A DNA stretch of 64,000 nt from JANQIO01 sp965601975 (lineage in GTDB: Bacteria > Pseudomonadota > Gammaproteobacteria > Pseudomonadales > Halieaceae): positions 4,154,001 to 4,218,000 of the forward strand of contig OZ271856.1 of assembly GCA_965601975.1 (NCBI GenBank), given 5' to 3'. Position numbers and translations under genes: made by a program. Within the stretch, counting starts at the first letter, position 1. Each line of letters begins with the position of its first letter. The notes under the pieces were generated by a model that worked only from the letters and a program-made list of their open reading frames with translations, did no database searches and was not told the DNA's origin. This document shows, in pieces, positions 8,736 to 16,620 of the stretch.

Positions 8736-11261
8736 TCACCGGGACACCAGCACGCTTTCGAGCACGCGCTTCAGGTCCGTCACCACGAAGGGCTTCTGGA
8801 TGAACGCCGCCAGCCCCCGACCCACAAACTGACGGGTTGCTTCCTGCTCGTTGTACCCGCTCGCGAGTACCACCTTGACGTGCGGGTTGAGTTCTCGAAT
8901 GTGCCGGAAAGTCTCGATGCCGTCCATCTCGGGCATGGTCAGGTCCAGAAGAACACAGGCAAATTCTTCCGGGCCGGTTTCATAGATCTTCAGCGCCTCG
9001 ATGCCGTTGGCCGCCTGGACCGCTTCAAGACCCAACTGCTTTAGCATGGCAGAGCCTACGCTGCGAACCAGTTCGTCATCGTCAATGAACAGGACCTTGC
9101 CAGCCGGCAGGGCCGGCGTATCCTCTTCGGCTGCAATGCTGTGTGTGTGCTCAGCCTCTTCAGACGAAGCCGGAAAAAGCACCCGAACGGTCGTTCCCCG
9201 CCCTACTTCCGAGTAGATCTTGATCGAGCCTTCATGGCCCCTGACGATGCCCAGTACCGCCGACATGCCAAGACCCCGGCCTGTGAACTTGGTGGTGAAA
9301 AAGGGATCGAAGAGCTTTTCGCGTATCTCCCCTGACATACCCTCACCCGTGTCCGAGACCTCGATGAACGTGTAGTCCCCCTCCGGCAGTTCCGCGTCCA
9401 GGTAGGGTTCCGCCAGATACGTGCTGTCGCAGGTCTGCACGCCGGTCGAGATGCAGACCTCGCCCGAACCCTCGCCAATGGCCTCGCCGGCATTGATCAC
9501 AAGGTTGAGAATGATCTGTTGCATCTGCGATCGGTCCGCGACGATTGGCGGCGCCTTGCCAAAGTTGAAACGCAGGTTGATCCGTCGATTGATCGAGGAC
9601 TCCAGCAGCCCGCGCATTTCGGACACCAGCACCGTCGGGTTGATCGGCTCCAGCACGAAGCTGCCCTTCCCCGCATACGCCAGCAATTGCCGGCACAGGT
9701 CGGATGCCACCCTGGCCGCCTTCCCGATATCGCCCAGGTACTCGCGGCCGGGCGAACCCGCCGGAATGATCCTTTCGGCAAGGTCGGCGTTTCCCAGAAT
9801 GGACAGCAGCAGGTTGTTGAAATCGTGGGCGATACCGCCGGCCAGCAGCCCCAGGCTCTCCAGCTTCTGGGCAGCGCGCATCTGGTCTTCCAGGCGCAGC
9901 TTTTCTGCCTCGGCACGCCGGATCCGCGAGATATCCTGGGTGACGCCGATGATGGCCTGCTGGTCACGCGGGCCGTTTCCGAAGGTCCTGCCCTGCAGCG
10001 CAAGGTATACATCCTCGGGCTCGCCCTTGAACACCAGCTCGCAGGTCAACTGCTCATCGTCTGACGAGACATACTGCTGGCGAGCCGCCGACAGGCGGGC
10101 AATATTCTCGTCGCCCAGCACCTCAGACAGCTGATCCCGACTGGCCAGGTCACGCCGCGACGACTCCCGGTGGTCGCTGCCCGGAAATTCGAAGTAACCC
10201 GCCTGGTGGGCGGGGTCCCACTCGAAGAAGCCGATGCCCCCCGCCTCGACCGCCAGGCCGATACGCTGGCGGCTGGCCTCGATTTCTCGTTCTGCCTTCA
10301 CCTGCGCCGTGATGTCTCGCACGCTTCCCCACACGCGGCGGAGGTGGCCGTCCTTGACCAGGCCTGTGGCGGAAGTGATGTAGGTCCTTGCCGGCCCCTC
10401 GGGCAGGCTCACATCGTTGCGATAGTCGATCATCTGGTAGCCGTTCTCGATGAAGAAGATCTCCTGCAGCCGAAAGCCCTCGGGATTCAGCGCGGCGAGA
10501 TCGGCATAGGTCATGCCCAGGGCATCCCGGGCAGTACCCAGCCCGAAGTCACTGGCAAACACCTCATTGCACTCCACGAGAACGCCCGAGCCCAGTGCTT
10601 CAAGCTGGGCGTCCACGGGCAGCGCGGTATCAATGGGCTCGGCAAACTCCCAGCAGTAGACACCACTCGGTGTCGCCGTCATGAATGAGCGGAACCGCTC
10701 CTCAGCTTCGACCAGCCGCCGTTCGGCCAACTGCTTGTCCAGCGTCCCAATCACCATCCGGGCCAGCTGCTCCACGGTGTCGAGTTCGCTGTCGCTCCAG
10801 TCGTGCGGCTTGTCGTCGTTGAACCCGACGAACCCGCGCAGCCTGTCGTCGTAGAACACCGGCTGCATCAGGGCGGATCGGAGCCCGCGGCTCTCCAGTT
10901 CCCGGCGATTGTCGGCGAACTCCTCCGGGAGCAGGCTTGAGTCCGGGATCACCAGGGGGCCCTGCCCGTACACCCGCTCCAACTCCTTGATGCGCCTGCC
11001 GTCGAAGTTCAGTGCCGGCACTTCCTGTTTGTACCAGGCATAGCGTCGCTCAAGGCTCACATTGCCCTGCTCGTCAAACGCCACCAGCATCACGTAGGCG
11101 CCCGCGCAATCCACGAGATCGGCGATCTGCTCGAGCATGTTTTCGACGCTACCGTCGTCCGTGAGCGGTGCTTCAGACGTGAGTCGATCCAGCAGCAGGC
11201 TGAGAAAGCGCTCCCTGGCTTCCGGGAGATTGAGATCCTGGGACAAAGACATACCTGTCAT
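8736..11261 (-). CDS. Hybrid sensor histidine kinase (GAF-PAS-PAS-HisKA-HATPase-REC)
   Basis: 841 residues, no membrane segment, so a cytoplasmic sensor. A GAF domain covers ~20-180, PAS domains ~190-325 and ~330-450, and a coiled linker leads to the HisKA motif GGIAHDFNNLLLSILGN with phospho-acceptor H479. The ATPase domain follows (NLVINAGEAI, DTGEGM, GRGLGMSAVLG). A C-terminal receiver has IDDDE, LLDLTMPEMDG and QKPF. The HDFNNLL type belongs to the NtrB-like kinase family often paired with downstream regulators, none of which is adjacent. The gene is 61 bases upstream of the SLC1-SBP fusion on the same strand, so it may be co-transcribed with it and sense a related signal. ATG 11252 is an alternative start. 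Confidence 0.88.
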   Translation of the reverse strand: MTGMSLSQDLNLPEARERFLSLLLDRLTSEAPLTDDGSVENMLEQIADLVDCAGAYVMLVAFDEQGNVSLERRYAWYKQEVPALNFDGRRIKELERVYGQGPLVIPDSSLLPEEFADNRRELESRGLRSALMQPVFYDDRLRGFVGFNDDKPHDWSDSELDTVEQLARMVIGTLDKQLAERRLVEAEERFRSFMTATPSGVYCWEFAEPIDTALPVDAQLEALGSGVLVECNEVFASDFGLGTARDALGMTYADLAALNPEGFRLQEIFFIENGYQMIDYRNDVSLPEGPARTYITSATGLVKDGHLRRVWGSVRDITAQVKAEREIEASRQRIGLAVEAGGIGFFEWDPAHQAGYFEFPGSDHRESSRRDLASRDQLSEVLGDENIARLSAARQQYVSSDDEQLTCELVFKGEPEDVYLALQGRTFGNGPRDQQAIIGVTQDISRIRRAEAEKLRLEDQMRAAQKLESLGLLAGGIAHDFNNLLLSILGNADLAERIIPAGSPGREYLGDIGKAARVASDLCRQLLAYAGKGSFVLEPINPTVLVSEMRGLLESSINRRINLRFNFGKAPPIVADRSQMQQIILNLVINAGEAIGEGSGEVCISTGVQTCDSTYLAEPYLDAELPEGDYTFIEVSDTGEGMSGEIREKLFDPFFTTKFTGRGLGMSAVLGIVRGHEGSIKIYSEVGRGTTVRVLFPASSEEAEHTHSIAAEEDTPALPAGKVLFIDDDELVRSVGSAMLKQLGLEAVQAANGIEALKIYETGPEEFACVLLDLTMPEMDGIETFRHIRELNPHVKVVLASGYNEQEATRQFVGRGLAAFIQKPFVVTDLKRVLESVLVSR

Positions 11262-11439
11262 GATGGCCGGATTCCGTTCAATTAAGCATAGGCGCCAGGG
11301 CGGGAGAACGCTCCCCTTGCAGGGCTTTTTGTGGACTTGTTGAGCGAAGTCATTGGCTGGCAGCTACACTGCCAACACACTGTCGACTTTTCTTGCTTGC
11401 ATAGCAACTGACTCATACCGGGCGCAGGGGGCCACCATC

Positions 11440-12486
11440 ATGGATTTTGTTTCAATTCTCGGCGACGAAGCTGACGATCTGCTCAACTACAGCTGCAGCG
11501 GCATACCCGCGGACATGCTGCACCTGCCGGGTCCCGACTATGTGGACCGCGTCGTCAGCGCCAAACATCGCAATCCCTCGGTGCTGCGCAACCTGGCGAC
11601 GATGTTGGGGCACGGTCGCCTGGGTGGCACCGGTTACCTGTCGATCCTGCCGGTGGACCAGGGCATCGAACACACGGCCGGCGCCTCGTTCGCGCCGAAC
11701 CCGATCTACTTCGACCCGGAGAAAATCGTCGAGCTGGCCATCGAGGGCGGCTGCAATGCGGTGGCCTCGACCCTGGGCGTGCTGAGCTCCGTCGCCAGGC
11801 AGTATGCTCACAAAATCCCGTTTCTCGTAAAGCTCAACCACAACGAGCTGCTGACCTACCCGACCATGTACGACCAGACCCTGTTCGCCAGCGTGCAGCA
11901 GTCCTTTGACCTGGGCGCCACGGCGGTGGGCGCGACCATCTACTACGGGTCCCCCGAGAGCCGGCGCCAGATCCAGGAGATCAGCGAGGCCTTCGAGATG
12001 GCCCGCGAGCTGGGCATGGTGACCGTGCTGTGGGCCTACCTGCGCAACTCGGAGTTCAAGAAAGACGGCGTCGACTATCACACCGCCGCTGACACCACCG
12101 GCCAGGCCAATCATCTCGCGGCAACCATCGACGCCGACATCGTCAAGCAAAAGCAGGCCGAGGGGAACCACGGCTTTACCGAAATCGGCTTCGGCAAGTC
12201 CCACCCGGGCATGTATGACACCCTGACCTCCGAGCACCCGATCGACCTGGTGCGCTACCAGGTGGCGAACTGCTACATGGGCCGGACCGGAATGATCAAC
12301 TCGGGCGGCGCCAGCGGCTCGGACGACCTGCGCCAGGCGATTCGCACGGCGGTGATCAACAAGCGTGCCGGCGGCATGGGTTTGATCTCCGGCCGCAAGG
12401 CCTTCCAGAAGCCTATGGCAGAGGGCGTCGAGCTGCTCAAGGCCATTCAGGACGTCTACCTGGACACAAGCATCACGATCGCCTGA
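11440..12486 (+). CDS. fbaB: Class I fructose-bisphosphate aldolase, DhnA/FbaB type
   Basis: 348 residues from the ATG at 11440, matching E. coli FbaB (350) almost end to end: GTGYLSILPVDQG, HSAGASFA-type segment, FLVKLNHNE, VTVLWAYLRNS-FKKDGVDYH, and the end DVYLDTSITIA. The reaction is reversible cleavage of fructose 1,6-bisphosphate to two triose phosphates through a lysine Schiff base; the lysine is probably the one in DIVKQK. An in-frame extension upstream to 11353 is open, but the 11440 start reproduces the family N-terminus. FbaB-type aldolases are often used in gluconeogenesis, which fits the glyoxylate-shunt gene in the same window. It is divergent from the histidine kinase gene. Confidence 0.95.
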   Translation: MDFVSILGDEADDLLNYSCSGIPADMLHLPGPDYVDRVVSAKHRNPSVLRNLATMLGHGRLGGTGYLSILPVDQGIEHTAGASFAPNPIYFDPEKIVELAIEGGCNAVASTLGVLSSVARQYAHKIPFLVKLNHNELLTYPTMYDQTLFASVQQSFDLGATAVGATIYYGSPESRRQIQEISEAFEMARELGMVTVLWAYLRNSEFKKDGVDYHTAADTTGQANHLAATIDADIVKQKQAEGNHGFTEIGFGKSHPGMYDTLTSEHPIDLVRYQVANCYMGRTGMINSGGASGSDDLRQAIRTAVINKRAGGMGLISGRKAFQKPMAEGVELLKAIQDVYLDTSITIA

Positions 12487-12585
12487 GGAAGCGCCACTCG
12501 ATTTCAGGAGGTTGGTCTATATTCAGAGTGTCTTCTTATCTGGGATGGCCCGACAGCTGCGCCAGGGGCGCAAGGAGCAATCGAG

Positions 12586-13095
12586 ATGAAGAACTTCCAG
12601 AGACAGGCAGGAAAGGCATTCCTGGTGACGCTGGCCGCCCTGGCCACGAGCGTCATGCTGGCAACATGGAGCGTCGCCGACGACGATGATGATGACGATG
12701 ACGGCGCCGCCGGATTCTCCAGCGAAACAATCGAGGGCAACTGGGGCTTCTCCGGCTCCGGCACCATACTTCCGCCGGCGCTGCCTGCGCCGACGGTCGC
12801 CGTGGTGGTGGGTATTTTTTCCTTCGACGGATCAGGGGGATGCACGATCACCGACCAGATCAATATCGGTGGCCAGGCCATCCCTTCGAGTCTCGGTTTC
12901 CGGAGCTCGCAGTCCTGCAGCTACCTGGTGAACCGGGACGGCACCGGCACCATTGAGGTGATCTTTCCCGGTGACCCGGCCCCGACCCCGCTGAGCTTTG
13001 TGATCGTCGACGAGGCCGAGGAGCTCTATTTCATCCGGGCCGACCTCGGCGTGGCCAATGGTGTGGCCACCCGTCAGGGTGACGCCGACGACTGA
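12586..13095 (+). CDS. Secreted protein with an eight-Asp run after the signal peptide; function unknown
   Basis: 169 residues. The start at 12586 follows AAGGAG with an 8-base spacer. Residues 1-31 are a signal peptide (KAFLVTLAALATSVMLATWSVA), and the predicted mature end begins directly with eight Asp (32-39). The rest is a small Gly/Ser/Thr-rich, probably beta-rich domain with two cysteines that could form a disulfide. I recognise no family. The acidic cluster could bind Ca2+ or other cations outside the cell. It lies 99 bases after fbaB on the same strand, with its own Shine-Dalgarno, and is convergent with the glutaredoxin lipoprotein. Confidence 0.75.
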   Translation: MKNFQRQAGKAFLVTLAALATSVMLATWSVADDDDDDDDGAAGFSSETIEGNWGFSGSGTILPPALPAPTVAVVVGIFSFDGSGGCTITDQINIGGQAIPSSLGFRSSQSCSYLVNRDGTGTIEVIFPGDPAPTPLSFVIVDEAEELYFIRADLGVANGVATRQGDADD

Positions 13096-13114
13096 GCCTC
13101 CCGGGCGAGCGAAG

Positions 13115-13498
13115 TCACCGGCCCTCCTGACGCCTCGGGAGGGGGACATCGGGGATGCCCAGGGCGCTGATCTGCCGGGGGAACCGACGCTGGTCATAGC
13201 CCAGAATCACGTTGCCCCGGACCACAAACAGCGGCACCCCGGTCTTGCCGTCCTGCGCCCTGTGCGCCAGCAACTTCCTGTGCTCGGCCGCAATGCGGAC
13301 ATCTGACTCGATATCGTATTCCACGTAGTCGATGTCGTTGGCGTCCATGTAGTTCCGGGCCGCCTCACAGAAATTACACCAGCTGGTCGCATACAGCCGG
13401 ATCGTATTCTCGGTGATGGGCGCCGTTCGACCCTGCGGCGCCTCTTCCGAACAGCCCGTGAGCAACAGTCCCAGGCAGACGAACGCAATGAGCTTCAT
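13115..13498 (-). CDS. Glutaredoxin-domain lipoprotein
   Basis: 127 residues from ATG 13498, which follows AGGGA with good spacing; ATG 13504 is an alternative. A lipobox LLTGC puts the lipidated cysteine at residue 16, so the protein is membrane-anchored and faces the periplasm. The thioredoxin-fold domain has the active site C41-N-F-C44 (YATSWCNFCEAARNY) and the cis-Pro segment TGVPLFVV. A glutaredoxin fold outside the cytoplasm cannot rely on glutathione reductase, so it probably acts as a thiol-disulfide exchange protein or reduces a specific periplasmic target. It is divergent from the FAD oxidoreductase gene, 67 bases away. Confidence 0.82.
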   Translation of the reverse strand: MKLIAFVCLGLLLTGCSEEAPQGRTAPITENTIRLYATSWCNFCEAARNYMDANDIDYVEYDIESDVRIAAEHRKLLAHRAQDGKTGVPLFVVRGNVILGYDQRRFPRQISALGIPDVPLPRRQEGR

Positions 13499-13565
13499 AT
13501 CCATCCCTGTATGGTACTTACGCTGCCCGAGTGTGCCGCATCGCCCTGTGCAATAAAACGCTACT

Positions 13566-14861
13566 ATGTCGACCATGCAGGAGAAGCGCGACAGGCTTGC
13601 GATCATCGGTACGGGTATTGCCGGGCTGTCCGCCGCCTGGCTGCTGCGGGAACACTACGACATCGTCGTGTACGAGAGCGCTCCCCGGGCCGGCATGGGT
13701 GCCCACAAGGTCGACTACACCAGCCGCGGCGTCACCACCCGGATCGACATCCCGCTGCGCATCTTCTGCCGCGGCTACTATGCCAACCTGATAGCGCTGT
13801 ACGAGCACATTGGTGTGAGGATCCGCAGCAGCGACCACGCCGGCGTCTTCGCCGACAGCGCGGGCCAGGTTGTGTTTCACTACGGCAATTTGCGGCTGGG
13901 GGGCATGCGGCTCAGCTATCTCAAGCCGGACAATTCTTTGAGCAGCACACCCTGGCGGATTGCCCTCTATGCCAGGCGCTTCTTCGAGCAGGCGCGCGGG
14001 GATACACAGGAAAACAGCGAGCTGGAGACGGTGACTTTCGGTGAATACCTGGTACAGCGGCAGGTACCCGCGCTGTTCATCGATACCATCCTGCTGCCCA
14101 TGCTGTCAGCCACCTGCACCTGCGACTACGACAGCGTGCAGAACTATCCCGCCGACATCATGCTGGACTACCTGGCCGGGGGGATTCACGACTTCGGCGT
14201 GATGAGCGCCTCCGGCGGCGTGGACGATATTGCACCGCGGCTGCTCGATGGGGCGACTTTGAAGACCCGCTGTCCCATCGAATCTGTGAGCCCCGATGCG
14301 GGCGGCCTGCGAGTCACCACTCGCACGGGCGACAGCAGTCGCTTTGATCACGTCATCGTGGCATCCCAGGCGCAGCAGGCGGCCGGGATGCTGTCAGGTT
14401 TCGAACAACAGGCTCGCCTGCTGGACGCGATACCCTTCGAGCGCTCCACCATGTGCGTGCACACCGACCGGGACATGCTGCCGCGCAGCCTGGCGCCCAT
14501 CTCCCCGGTCAGTTACACACTGCCCGGCGACGGCCCCCGGGCCGAGGTGTCCGTGGACCTGACCCGGGCGTTCAACCGCTTTCGCCGCCAGCAGGCCGTG
14601 TTCCAGACCTGGAACCCCCTGCGCGACCCCGCCCCGGGTACAGAGCTCGCGCGGGTGGATTTCACGCGACCGGTCGTCACCCACGCCAGCCGCAAGGCCG
14701 TCCGGGAACTGCAGCAGATACAGCGGCAGGCGGACAACCGGCTCTGGTTCTGCGGCGCCTACATGACCGAACGCGTGCCCCTGCTGGACGCCGCCGTGGA
14801 CGCGTCCATGGCCGTGGCGGAGCAGCTGGGAGCGGCGATTCCCTGGAAGGCCCGGGCCTAG
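13566..14861 (+). CDS. FAD-dependent oxidoreductase (flavin amine oxidase / desaturase-like)
   Basis: 431 residues. The N-terminal dinucleotide-binding loop is G15-T-G17-I-A-G20 in LAIIGTGIAGLSAAWLL, followed by the usual acidic residue (VYESAP). C-terminal RLWFCGAYMTERVPLLDAAV matches the second FAD-contact segment of amine oxidase-fold enzymes. The family includes protoporphyrinogen oxidase-like and fatty acyl desaturase-like members such as those beside cyclopropane synthase genes. The next gene, a methyltransferase, starts 7 bases after the stop, so the pair probably acts on the same substrate, perhaps a lipid acyl chain. The substrate is inferred only. Confidence 0.8.
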   Translation: MSTMQEKRDRLAIIGTGIAGLSAAWLLREHYDIVVYESAPRAGMGAHKVDYTSRGVTTRIDIPLRIFCRGYYANLIALYEHIGVRIRSSDHAGVFADSAGQVVFHYGNLRLGGMRLSYLKPDNSLSSTPWRIALYARRFFEQARGDTQENSELETVTFGEYLVQRQVPALFIDTILLPMLSATCTCDYDSVQNYPADIMLDYLAGGIHDFGVMSASGGVDDIAPRLLDGATLKTRCPIESVSPDAGGLRVTTRTGDSSRFDHVIVASQAQQAAGMLSGFEQQARLLDAIPFERSTMCVHTDRDMLPRSLAPISPVSYTLPGDGPRAEVSVDLTRAFNRFRRQQAVFQTWNPLRDPAPGTELARVDFTRPVVTHASRKAVRELQQIQRQADNRLWFCGAYMTERVPLLDAAVDASMAVAEQLGAAIPWKARA

Positions 14862-14868
14862 AGTTCGC

Positions 14869-15684
14869 GTGGCGGAGTTCTTCGACCTCGCTGAACTGCC
14901 GCTCAACCGCGACGGCGAGGCCTGGGGAAACCTGGGTTACTGGGAGTCCGCCACCGACTATTCCGATGCCTGTCGCGAACTCGCCACCCTGCTGGGCAGC
15001 GCCTGCGAGCTCAATGCCGACAGCGCGGTACTCGATGCCGGCTTCGGCTGTGGCGACCAGCTGTTGCACTGGCTGGAGCATTTCGGCGTGCAGTGCATCA
15101 CCGGCGTCAACCTGTCGCAGAGCCAGACCGAATTTGCCCGCACCCGCATGCTGGCATCAGCCTATGCGCCCGCCGTCGCCACCCTGCAGCAGGGCAATAT
15201 CAATGACCCTGGGGTTTGGGATTCGTTTACAGGGCATGGAATCAACCGGGTCGTGGCGCTGGATTGCGCCTACCACTTCCCCGATCGCAGTGACTTCATC
15301 GAGCGGTCCGGCAGCCTGCTGCCCGAGGGTGGACGTCTCGGGCTCACTGACTTCGTGCTCGCGGAACCACACCGCGGCCGCTCCTTCAGGGGAGCTGCGC
15401 TGGCATCGATGCTGAGGGCATCGAGGATTCCGTCGCAAAACCTGGTGCAGCTGCCGCGCTACGTGGAGCAGCTTGAAGATGCCGGCTTCCGGGAAGTACA
15501 GAGCCGGGATATCAGCGAATGGGTGATGCCTTCGTTCGGCCAGTGGCTGCGGAACTTCAAGCGCACCCACCGCTGGCGCATGCCGCGGTCACGCTGGCTT
15601 AAATACGAGGTGACCGGGGCCTTCCTTGACTGGGCCTACCGCCGCCAGGTACTGCGGTATGTAATGATCAGCGCCGTCCGCTGA
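14869..15684 (+). CDS. Class I SAM-dependent methyltransferase
   Basis: 271 residues from a GTG start at 14869, 7 bases after the oxidoreductase stop. SAM motif I is VLDAGFGCGDQ (D56, G58, G60, G62), preceded by an NLGYW segment seen in small-molecule and lipid methyltransferases. Motif II-like VVALDCAYHFPDRSDFI and LLPEGGRLGLTDFVL follow. C-terminal helices 210-270 are basic and aromatic (RNFKRTHRW), possibly membrane-facing. It resembles methyltransferases that modify lipids or polyketide-like molecules more than cyclopropane synthase itself. Its neighbour suggests an oxidise-and-methylate two-step pathway. It ends 4 bases from the convergent HDOD gene. Confidence 0.83.
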   Translation: MAEFFDLAELPLNRDGEAWGNLGYWESATDYSDACRELATLLGSACELNADSAVLDAGFGCGDQLLHWLEHFGVQCITGVNLSQSQTEFARTRMLASAYAPAVATLQQGNINDPGVWDSFTGHGINRVVALDCAYHFPDRSDFIERSGSLLPEGGRLGLTDFVLAEPHRGRSFRGAALASMLRASRIPSQNLVQLPRYVEQLEDAGFREVQSRDISEWVMPSFGQWLRNFKRTHRWRMPRSRWLKYEVTGAFLDWAYRRQVLRYVMISAVR

Positions 15685-15688
15685 GCGG

Positions 15689-16519
15689 CTAGGCCGCCAG
15701 CAGGGCGCGAGCGGCCTGGATTTCCTCTTCCGCCTCATGCAGGAAGTTGATGGCGACTTCCGGCGCCAGCGCATTCTTCTCCGACAGCTTCCGGAACGCG
15801 GGCAGCTGGTCGATCTTCGGCAGCTCGCGCTTGCCGATGCAGGCGTGGTAGTTGGCGAGAATGATCAGGTCGCAGAGGTCGACCGGCTTGCCGGTGTCCC
15901 GGGACCAGTTCTCGGCTTCCAGTGCGCAGGCCAGGTATTCGGGAGGAAACGCCCAGCGATCCAGCACCAGTGCACCCACCTCGGTCTTGAGTTCGTCTAC
16001 CGTGCGCTGCAGGGCCTCTTCATCCTCGCAGAGCTCCGGATAGTTGGCCGCATAGTTGAACACGGACAGAACGCCGATATTGCTGAGTACCCCGGCCAGT
16101 AGCGCTGCTTCCGGCGGACAGGTGCGGGTGTGCTTGGCCATGGCATGGGCGATGGCACCGATGTGCAGGCTGTGCTCCCAGGCGCTCTGCATCGCCTTGG
16201 CCAGCACCGGGGATGAGCTGCTGAACAGCTCTTTCACGGCAAAACTGGTCACCAGCTTGCGGGTGGTCTCGAAGCCCATGCGTGACACGCTGGCGGACAG
16301 GGTTTCGCAGGCCTTGGGGCCGCGATAGAAGACGCTGTTGGCGGTTTTCATGACCTTGGCCGCGATCGCCGGATCGTTGCCGATCAGGTTCGCAATGGCA
16401 TCTACCGTGATTTCGTCATCTTCCAGGGCCTTGCGAATGTTCATGGCCACTTCCGGCAGGGATGTCAGAACGAAGCGATCCTTGTTGAGGTCGTCCATGA
16501 ATGACTGTTTCAGGTCCAT
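15689..16519 (-). CDS. HDOD-domain signalling protein
   Basis: 276 residues from ATG 16519, which has AAGGAG 11 bases upstream. An HDOD domain spans ~15-215: FVLTSLPEVAMNIRKAL, LIGNDPAIAAKVMKTANS, the conserved SVSRMGFETTRKLV segment, and EAALLAGVLSNIGVL, which replaces the HD metal motif of true phosphodiesterases. HDOD proteins are non-catalytic helical platforms in chemotaxis, quorum sensing and c-di-GMP pathways. It is the last gene of a minus-strand series after a hybrid histidine kinase and the 1921-residue fusion enzyme; the 101-base gap leaves room for its own promoter. It probably acts in the same signal pathway. Confidence 0.85.
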   Translation of the reverse strand: MDLKQSFMDDLNKDRFVLTSLPEVAMNIRKALEDDEITVDAIANLIGNDPAIAAKVMKTANSVFYRGPKACETLSASVSRMGFETTRKLVTSFAVKELFSSSSPVLAKAMQSAWEHSLHIGAIAHAMAKHTRTCPPEAALLAGVLSNIGVLSVFNYAANYPELCEDEEALQRTVDELKTEVGALVLDRWAFPPEYLACALEAENWSRDTGKPVDLCDLIILANYHACIGKRELPKIDQLPAFRKLSEKNALAPEVAINFLHEAEEEIQAARALLAA

Positions 16520-16620
16520 AGCTTGGCGTTCTCCTTGGGCAAAGGGCGGCACTGCGGCGTCGCCGGGGCGTGCAGCGGAAAAAATAGTGCTATCTGGTTT
16601 TCTATATCGGCAGGTTCGGC

